From Candidatus Onthomonas avicola (GTDB taxonomy: Bacteria > Bacillota > Clostridia > Oscillospirales > Oscillospiraceae): a stretch of DNA of 33,577 nt. A program made the translations under genes and the position numbers. The DNA lies in assembly GCA_018710845.1 (NCBI GenBank), contig DVJB01000054.1, positions 1 through 33,577 on the forward strand, given 5' to 3'. The notes below the pieces were generated by a model. It was not told the origin of the DNA. It saw only the letters and a program-made list of their open reading frames with translations, and did not search any database. Of the stretch, positions 28,511 to 33,577 are shown piece after piece; within the stretch, counting starts at the first letter, position 1, and every line of letters begins with the position of its first letter.

Positions 28511-30159
28511 GTGAACATGGCAAAAAAGGCGACGATGAGCACCAGCGACACATAGATGACCACTGGAATCAGGTTGGTGGAGATGATCTCCCCCTCGTGG
28601 CCGTTCGCGCCGGTGGTGGCGGAGACGGAGACGACGTTGTTGATGCAGATCATATTGCCGATCGCGCCGCCTGCGGTCTGCAAGGCACAGGTATAGATCG
28701 GGTTGACACCGATCAGTAGCGCCGTGTTGAACTGCAGGGAGGTGAACATCACGCACGAGACGGTGCACGAGCCGGAGATGAACGCTCCCAGCACGCCGAT
28801 GAACGGAGAGATGATGGGAAAGGCCGGGCCGGTCAGGTCAGCCAGCGCCTGTGCCGCAACGAGCAGCATGCTGTCCATGCCGCTGTTGTTCACACCCGAG
28901 TTCATCATGATCTGCACCATCGTCACGCCGAAGACGAGCGCAGAGAACACTTTGAGCAGCTGAAAGAAAGAACCGAGGCAGACCCGGCCTACATCCTTCA
29001 CGCCGACACCGCTCAGAAGGCCGACCAGGATGGCAAAGACGATAAACGGCAGGATGCCGGCACTCCAGAGCGGCTGAAAGGAGTAGGTGCACGACTCCAC
29101 GCCGAGCAGACTGTCCCAGCCGACGCTCCACGATTGCAGCAGCGCGCGCAGCCCGAAGACGGGCACACGGCTCACGAGCAGGAACAGGCCGATGCACCCA
29201 TACGGAATCCAGCCCTGCCAGGCGGGCATGGCCTTCCGGTCCGTGTTGAAAATGGCCCGGTTTTCCAGCGGCAAGTCATTGGGAAAGCGCCAGACATGCT
29301 TGGGAATCAGGAACCCGCGGGAGGCGGCGGCCACCGATACCACCAGTCCGAACACCGAGCCGGCGATGGAGGGGAATTCGTGCCCGAAAAGGACGGAGAT
29401 GATGTAGTAGGGGGCGCTGAAGGCCAGACCGGTAAACAGGCCGAAGGGGATGATCTCGACAAAGTCGCGCACGCGCCGCCCTTTCTCCCCATAGCGGAAG
29501 AGAAAGACGCCCATGAGCAGCAGCGGAACCACAACACCGCCCACCCCCAGAAAGAGAGTGGTCATCTCGGTGCTCTCCTGGAGAAATTCCTCATAGCTCA
29601 GACCGTATTGGGAGACGTACTGCGCGTTGCCTGTCAGTTCGCTGGAAATGGAGGAGACCATCGCTGTGATGGGCGCGCCCGCGGCGGCAAAGGGTACCGG
29701 TGTGGAGTTGGCGATCAGACAGACAATGCATGCCGCCACCGGCGGGAAGCCGAGCGCGACCAGCAGCGGGGCAGCCAGGGCGGCCGGGGTGCCGTAGCCG
29801 GCGGTCCCCTCGATGAAGGCGCCGAAAAGCCAGGCAATCAAAATCGCCTGTACCCGCCGGTCCGGGCTGACGCGGGAAAAGCTGCGCTGGATGGCCTCCA
29901 TGTGCCCCGTGCGGCGCAGCATATTCAGAAAGAGAATCGCGCCGAAGATGATGAAAAACACCTCCAGCGCCTTGCACACACCCTGCACGCCAAAGGCAGC
30001 CAGGGCGGCCGGCTCCATCTGCCAGACGAAGGCTGCCAGCACGACCGTCAACGCCAGCGAGAGCAGTAGAGCCTTTGGCGCGGAGAGCTGAATGCGGCGG
30101 ATCACCATAACCGCAAGGGCCAGCAGGATGGGAGAGAGGGACAAAACGGCGTATAGCAT
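28507..30159 (-). CDS. lldP: L-lactate permease family transporter
   Basis: LctP/LldP family secondary transporter of 550 residues with about 13 hydrophobic helices; it imports lactate (or glycolate) with protons. Family motifs are [68 protein letters not shown] and [21 protein letters not shown] near the C-terminus. The start is ATG 30159 with GGAGG nine bases before. It is preceded by its own strong promoter. In a butyrate former with a CoA-transferase nearby, uptake of lactate as carbon source is a reasonable reading, but no lactate dehydrogenase gene is in the window, so the substrate rests on family resemblance. Confidence 0.9.
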   Translation of the reverse strand: MLYAVLSLSPILLALAVMVIRRIQLSAPKALLLSLALTVVLAAFVWQMEPAALAAFGVQGVCKALEVFFIIFGAILFLNMLRRTGHMEAIQRSFSRVSPDRRVQAILIAWLFGAFIEGTAGYGTPAALAAPLLVALGFPPVAACIVCLIANSTPVPFAAAGAPITAMVSSISSELTGNAQYVSQYGLSYEEFLQESTEMTTLFLGVGGVVVPLLLMGVFLFRYGEKGRRVRDFVEIIPFGLFTGLAFSAPYYIISVLFGHEFPSIAGSVFGLVVSVAAASRGFLIPKHVWRFPNDLPLENRAIFNTDRKAMPAWQGWIPYGCIGLFLLVSRVPVFGLRALLQSWSVGWDSLLGVESCTYSFQPLWSAGILPFIVFAILVGLLSGVGVKDVGRVCLGSFFQLLKVFSALVFGVTMVQIMMNSGVNNSGMDSMLLVAAQALADLTGPAFPIISPFIGVLGAFISGSCTVSCVMFTSLQFNTALLIGVNPIYTCALQTAGGAIGNMICINNVVSVSATTGANGHEGEIISTNLIPVVIYVSLVLIVAFFAMFT

Positions 30160-30224
30160 AGATCATTTCCTCCGGGATACCGGTCCTGCCGGATCTCTGT
30201 CGAATCGCGACGGCAGCGGCAAAT

Positions 30225-30260
30225 TGACCCTATTATAGCGTGCGCAGTCCGCTTTGTCCA
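30225..30260 (-). promoter_or_regulatory. Promoter of the lactate permease
   Basis: On the minus strand TGGACA (30255-30260), a 17-base spacer and a perfect TATAAT (30232-30237), about 70 bases before the start codon. Confidence 0.82.
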
Positions 30261-30299
30261 GACACAACGGGGCGGCAGGGACAGAATACGGAGATTTTC

Positions 30300-30420
30300 A
30301 GCCCGGTCGCGGGAGGGAAAAAGGGAAGGACCCCCGGCGATGCGCCGGAGGTCCCGAGGAGAAAAAGAAGAGAAAAGAGAGGAGATAGACAGATGAGTTC
30401 CATCTGACAAGCATATTATA
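30300..30420 (-). promoter_or_regulatory. Possible second promoter with attenuator upstream of lldP
   Basis: On the minus strand a TATAAT box (30415-30420) with a weak -35 is followed by a hairpin CAGATG/CATCTG (30390-30406) and a long pyrimidine-rich run. A 10-bp hairpin follows, GGACC.CCGGC/GCCGG.GGTCC type (30329-30355, one mismatch), ending in TTCCCTTTTT. It would yield a short RNA of about 100 bases or gate read-through into lldP. Weak evidence; nothing in it looks coding except a chance four-codon frame on the plus strand. Confidence 0.35.
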
Positions 30421-30512
30421 ACAGCTGCCGGGCGGAAATCCATGAAGGTTTTGCAAACCAATTTCAAATAAACTGTGAACACGGGACGGATTTGTCTCTC
30501 TAAACGGGATGA

Positions 30513-30530
30513 TCTTAATAGTTTCTTAAT
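30513..30530 (+). promoter_or_regulatory. Direct-repeat response-regulator site
   Basis: TCTTAAT occurs at 30513-30519 and 30524-30530, exactly 11 bases apart, 15 bases before the -35 of the following regulator gene. The pair is enclosed by an inverted repeat GGATGAT/ATCATCC (30507-30513, 30532-30538). An 11-base direct repeat at this position is typical of OmpR/PhoB-type activators. Confidence 0.6.
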
Positions 30531-30544
30531 AATCATCCGCAGCG

Positions 30545-30581
30545 TTGTCCGATGAGGGGGAGGTGCGCTATAATAGAAAAA
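30545..30581 (+). promoter_or_regulatory. Promoter of the second two-component system
   Basis: TTGTCC (30545-30550), an 18-base spacer and a perfect TATAAT (30569-30574), about 65 bases before the regulator start. Confidence 0.72.
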
Positions 30582-30642
30582 AACAGCATCTGCCCGTACC
30601 CGGCCGGGGCGGGCACTGCCTGCTGTCTGGAGGTGGCAACCC

Positions 30643-31362
30643 ATGAACAGACCGGAACAGGAGTATGCCGGCACCATTCTGTTGGCGGATGATGAGCCGG
30701 AGATTCGGCAGCTTCTGCGCATCCTGCTGACGAAAAAGCAGTATCTTGTGCTCGAGGCCGTCAACGGGGAGGAGGCTGTCCGGCAGGCCGAGCAGCACCC
30801 GGAGCTGGATTTGATTTTGATGGACATTATGATGCCCGGCCTCTCCGGGCTGGACGCCTGCCGGCAGATTCGCATCTATACCAAGGCGCCCATCCTCTTC
30901 CTCACCGCCCGCAACACGGAGCAGGATAAGGCCATGGCCTATGAATACGGCGGGGACGACTACCTGGCCAAGCCCTTTTCCCAGAGCGAGCTGATGATGA
31001 AGGTCGGCTCGCTGATCCGGCGCTACCGGGTCTACGGGGGCTTGATGAATGTCTCTCCGCTGCGCGGCAACGCGGCGGACGCGCTGTCGGTGGATGTGCG
31101 GGCCCGTCGGGTGAAAAAGCACGGGCAGGAGATCAAGCTGACGGACAAGGAGATGGATCTGCTCCTCTTCTTGCTCGGGCACCGGGGAGAGACGCTGGAT
31201 GTCAAGACGCTCTATGAGGCGGTCTGGCAGAGCAAGTACATGCCCTCCTCAGACAACAACATTATGGTCTATATCCAGCGCCTGCGCAAAAAGCTGGAGG
31301 ACGACCCCGCAAACCCTGCCCTGATCCGTACCATTTACGGGAGGGGGTATCAGATTGACTAA
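30643..31362 (+). CDS. OmpR/VanR-like response regulator
   Basis: DNA-binding regulator of 239 residues. The receiver (about 10-125) is complete: Asp16/Asp17 in ADDEPE, phosphoacceptor Asp61 in ILMDIMMPG, Thr in FLTAR and Lys in LAKPFS. The C-terminal winged helix (about 135-238) carries LTDKEMDLLLFLLGHRGETLD and NIMVYIQRLRKKLEDDPANP...RTIYGRGYQID, close in pattern to VanR-like regulators. The ribosome site is GGAGGTGGCAACCC before ATG. It overlaps the kinase start by 8 bases. Repeats upstream suggest it activates its own operon. No resistance ligase genes are present, so a glycopeptide role is not supported. Confidence 0.93.
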   Translation: MNRPEQEYAGTILLADDEPEIRQLLRILLTKKQYLVLEAVNGEEAVRQAEQHPELDLILMDIMMPGLSGLDACRQIRIYTKAPILFLTARNTEQDKAMAYEYGGDDYLAKPFSQSELMMKVGSLIRRYRVYGGLMNVSPLRGNAADALSVDVRARRVKKHGQEIKLTDKEMDLLLFLLGHRGETLDVKTLYEAVWQSKYMPSSDNNIMVYIQRLRKKLEDDPANPALIRTIYGRGYQID

Positions 31363-32764
31363 AGGACGCCGCTTCCTCTCCCTGCGGTTTAAGTTTATTG
31401 TGGCGTTGGCGTTCTCTCTGCTCATTGCGCTGGGGGCCGGAGCGCTGGCCAAGCTGGTTGGCGACAGCTATATCCAGCTGACCTATATGAGCCAGACGCA
31501 GACGGAGACGAGAATTCGGCAGATATTCTCGGATTTTCAGCAATTCGTGGAGGGACGCGGGCTGGATGTCCACAACGCCATCGAGATCACCCGTTGGGCC
31601 AAGTCACAGAATCATATCTATCTGTTGGTCTACAAGGATGACCGCGTGATTATCGACTCTGGCTGGTGGGATGAGCAGGAGTACTATACCGACTACTCCG
31701 AGCTGGATACCGAAGTGCAGGGCAGCGCGCGGATGGCGGACGCGTCAGAGGACGGGATGAGCTTTGGCTACGGCGTCGGCAGCGCGCCCATTACCTTTCA
31801 GGATGGAGAATACACCGTTACGGTATATGACTTTTCCGAGGAGCCGCTCTATGAGGGGGTGCAGATCGCCTCATACGCGATGGCCATCCTGCTCTTTATC
31901 TTTCTGCTGATGTTCTATCACAGTCAGACCATCAAGCGGATCATTCGCCTGTCACAGGAGGTGGAGGTGATCGCCGGCGGGCAGCTCGAGGAGCCGATCG
32001 CCCGTCAGCCGGCGGATGAGCTGGGAGCGCTGGCGCAACATGTGGACACCATGCGTTTTTCCATCATCAACGAGATGCGGGCTGAGCAGGAGGCGTGGAA
32101 CGCCAACAGCGATCTGATTACCCGCATGAGCCATGATATCCGCACCCCACTGACCGTCCTGCTCGGCTTTCTGGAGCTCCTGGATGAGGGCGGCTACAGC
32201 GAGGAGGAGACGTATCAGAATTATCTCGGCATCTGTAAGAAGAATGCCTTTCAGCTCAAATCGCTGGCCGACAAGCTCTTTCAGTATTTCCTCGTCTTTG
32301 GCCACCGGGAATATGAGATGGAACTGGAAGTGACGGATGCGCACGTTCTGCTCGAGCAGCTGATTGGAGAGCATGTGGCCTGGCTGACCGAACGCGGCTG
32401 GCAGGTGGATGTTCACCCTCTGGGCGGGTCTGCGCTGATAGAAGTGGACACCGTCTGCATGAAGCGGCTGTTTGACAATCTGTTTTCCAATATCGAGAAG
32501 TATGCTGACTCCGCCCGGCCGGTTGTCATCCGTCAGTGGGTGGCCGAAGAGAAACTCTATGTCACCCTGAGCAATCAGATCTCTCAGAGCTCCGGGCAAG
32601 TGGAGAGCACCAATATCGGGCTCAAAACCTGTGAGCGTATCCTGCAGCTCATGGGTGGGACGTTTCGCACCTGCCGGATGGAGGAGACCTTCCGGGCAGA
32701 GGCGGTTCTGCCGCTCTACCGAGAGGCGGAGGAGATGGCGGCGCTTCCGGCCGGAGATCCGTAA
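31355..32764 (+). CDS. Sensor histidine kinase with divergent ATPase domain
   Basis: Membrane kinase of 469 residues, partner of the preceding regulator. TM1 (about 13-35), an outer sensing domain of about 135 residues, TM2 (about 171-190), HAMP (about 192-243), HisKA with His260 in RMSHDIRTPLT, then a HATPase domain. The N box is present (DNLFSNIEKYAD), but the usual DxGxG G1 box is replaced by LSNQISQSSG and the G2 box is reduced to NIGLKTC. This divergent type recurs in Firmicutes kinases and is usually functional. The start codon is TTG 31355, preceded by GGGAGGGGGTATCAGA; no ATG is available nearby. The signal is unknown. Confidence 0.9.
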   Translation: MTKGRRFLSLRFKFIVALAFSLLIALGAGALAKLVGDSYIQLTYMSQTQTETRIRQIFSDFQQFVEGRGLDVHNAIEITRWAKSQNHIYLLVYKDDRVIIDSGWWDEQEYYTDYSELDTEVQGSARMADASEDGMSFGYGVGSAPITFQDGEYTVTVYDFSEEPLYEGVQIASYAMAILLFIFLLMFYHSQTIKRIIRLSQEVEVIAGGQLEEPIARQPADELGALAQHVDTMRFSIINEMRAEQEAWNANSDLITRMSHDIRTPLTVLLGFLELLDEGGYSEEETYQNYLGICKKNAFQLKSLADKLFQYFLVFGHREYEMELEVTDAHVLLEQLIGEHVAWLTERGWQVDVHPLGGSALIEVDTVCMKRLFDNLFSNIEKYADSARPVVIRQWVAEEKLYVTLSNQISQSSGQVESTNIGLKTCERILQLMGGTFRTCRMEETFRAEAVLPLYREAEEMAALPAGDP

Positions 32765-32774
32765 GCGGCGTCGC

Positions 32775-33233
32775 TCACCGCGCGGGGCGAGGGTGGGTGT
32801 TCAGATAGTCCGAGAGCAGGTCCGCGGCCAGGTGGACCAACTTGGGACAGGGACGCTTGCGGTAATAGTCGGCAGTCCGTTCACTGGCGAGCGGGCTGCC
32901 CTCGGCCTGGCTGAGCCCGAGCAGCTCGCGGCAGACAATGGAGCCGCCGGCGCGCGTGCGGTATTGGGCGGCCAGCGCCTGCACCTCGGCGTAAAGCCGG
33001 GATTTGTCCTCTGGACGGCCGGTGGCGTAGATGGTGCTGAAGGCAAAGACCATGCCGGAGAAGGCGCCGCAGACCTCCCGCAGACGCCCCATTCCGGCGC
33101 CGAAGCCGGCGGACATGCGCAGGACCTGCTCCTCCGTCAGGCCCATCTCGCCGGCAAAGGCGGCGGCAACGCTCTGGCTGCAATTGTACCCCTGATAGAA
33201 GAGGGCTTCCGCCCGCTCACCATACTGACTCAT
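32775..33233 (-). CDS. C_GCAxxG_C_C family protein
   Basis: Protein of 152 residues in the C_GCAxxG_C_C (redox-active, probably metal- or cluster-binding) family. It has the spaced cysteines Cys18 (GYNCSQSV), Cys55 (REVCGAFSGM), Cys101 (GSIVCRELLG) and Cys129 (KRPCPKLV). Members are common in anaerobes, often next to oxidoreductases or transporters, and their function is not established. GGAGGAGACGGAA precedes ATG 33233. It is convergent with the kinase gene, with only 10 bases between the stops and no clear terminator. Confidence 0.85.
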   Translation of the reverse strand: MSQYGERAEALFYQGYNCSQSVAAAFAGEMGLTEEQVLRMSAGFGAGMGRLREVCGAFSGMVFAFSTIYATGRPEDKSRLYAEVQALAAQYRTRAGGSIVCRELLGLSQAEGSPLASERTADYYRKRPCPKLVHLAADLLSDYLNTHPRPAR

Positions 33234-33309
33234 TTCCGTCTCCTCCCGTCATATCTGGTATCTCTTTGGGATTATTTTAGAGGATTCCGGCAGCGAGTAC
33301 AAGGTTGAA

Positions 33310-33375
33310 AAAAATTTCTTCGAAAACGCGAAAAACCGCTTGACATGGCGGAGGGGATCTGTTATACTAATTGAG
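33310..33375 (+). promoter_or_regulatory. Strong promoter with UP-like element
   Basis: TTGACA (33340-33345), a 17-base spacer and TATACT (33363-33368), preceded by phased A/T tracts (aaaaaaatttctt, cgaaaacgcgaaaaac) like an UP element. It drives something that begins beyond the window. Confidence 0.85.
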
Positions 33376-33577
33376 ATGTCGCCGAGGGGCGGCAACGTGG
33401 TGTACCTTGTAAATTAAACAACGTGAAGCAAACGAAGCACCAGAGTAAGGATTTTAGCGGAGATTCCGGGGCGGAAAGTTCCGGGATTGAGGCAGAAAAA
33501 TTGCGAGCCGTCGGAAGGCGGCGAGCGGAACTCTGATTTAAGCAGCCGCGGGAGACCGAGGTTGTTTAGATACCAAA
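33375..33577 (+). other. Probable leader of an rRNA operon (partial)
   Basis: Non-coding, structured sequence after a very strong promoter. It contains ACCTTGTAAATTAAACAACG, similar to the conserved motif seen in clostridial rRNA leaders and spacers, and several GC-rich inverted repeats. The 16S gene itself is not reached, so the assignment is an inference; another abundant stable RNA is possible. Confidence 0.5.

Noticed and set aside
30643-32764. Vancomycin-resistance VanR/VanS system
   Set aside because: The regulator has a VanR-like pattern, but no D-Ala ligase, VanH or VanX genes are present and the kinase is of a generic divergent type.

Overview
The window looks like a piece of chromosome from a high-GC, anaerobic, butyrate-forming gut Clostridium relative, probably of the Oscillospirales (Flavonifractor/Intestinimonas-like). 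The reasons are Gram-positive style AGGAGG ribosome sites, sigma-A promoters with 17-base spacers, a class III glutamine synthetase, LL-diaminopimelate aminotransferase, a butyryl-CoA:acetate CoA-transferase and a domain-permuted GH3 glycosidase of the Ruminococcus albus kind. The taxonomy is inferred from gene content only.

Layout. 1-3.1 kb (+): a response regulator/histidine kinase pair, translationally coupled to two membrane proteins of unknown role, closed by a bidirectional terminator. 3.2-15.4 kb: an ammonia-assimilation island. On the minus strand are gltB-gltD (glutamate synthase) and, upstream, glnA - ANTAR antiterminator (NitR-like) - dapL. On the plus strand, divergent from glnA, is glnN (glutamine synthetase III). 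15.7-17.6 kb (-): an AraC regulator and an aldo-keto reductase broken by a premature stop. 17.9-20.9 kb (+): a membrane-anchored, circularly permuted GH3 glycosidase. 21.1-22.5 kb: an alpha/beta hydrolase (+) convergent with a MobA/MocA-like nucleotidyltransferase (-). 22.5-22.8 kb: an intergenic block with at least eight hairpins. 22.8-30.2 kb (-): butyryl-CoA:acetate CoA-transferase, a phospholipase D family protein, an Spx/ArsC-like protein, a rhomboid protease, an Lsa-type ABC-F protein with an attenuator-like leader, and an L-lactate permease. 30.6-32.8 kb (+): a second two-component system with a likely autoregulatory site. 32.8-33.2 kb (-): a C_GCAxxG_C_C family protein. The end of the window holds a strong promoter and a leader resembling the front of an rRNA operon.

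How it works together. The island carries two glutamine synthetases, GOGAT and a transaminase that uses glutamate, together with an RNA-binding ANTAR regulator. The leaders of glnN and gltB both contain a small hairpin with an AAUGG(A/G) six-base loop, the loop class (A at 1, G at 4) that ANTAR proteins bind. In glnN this hairpin overlaps the left arm of a terminator-like stem. I read this as a nitrogen-responsive antitermination circuit in which NitR, made from the glnA operon, controls glnN and perhaps gltBD. Lactate permease and CoA-transferase fit lactate and acetate use with butyrate formation. The ABC-F gene has a six-codon upstream frame and a terminator-like hairpin, the layout expected for antibiotic-induced attenuation.
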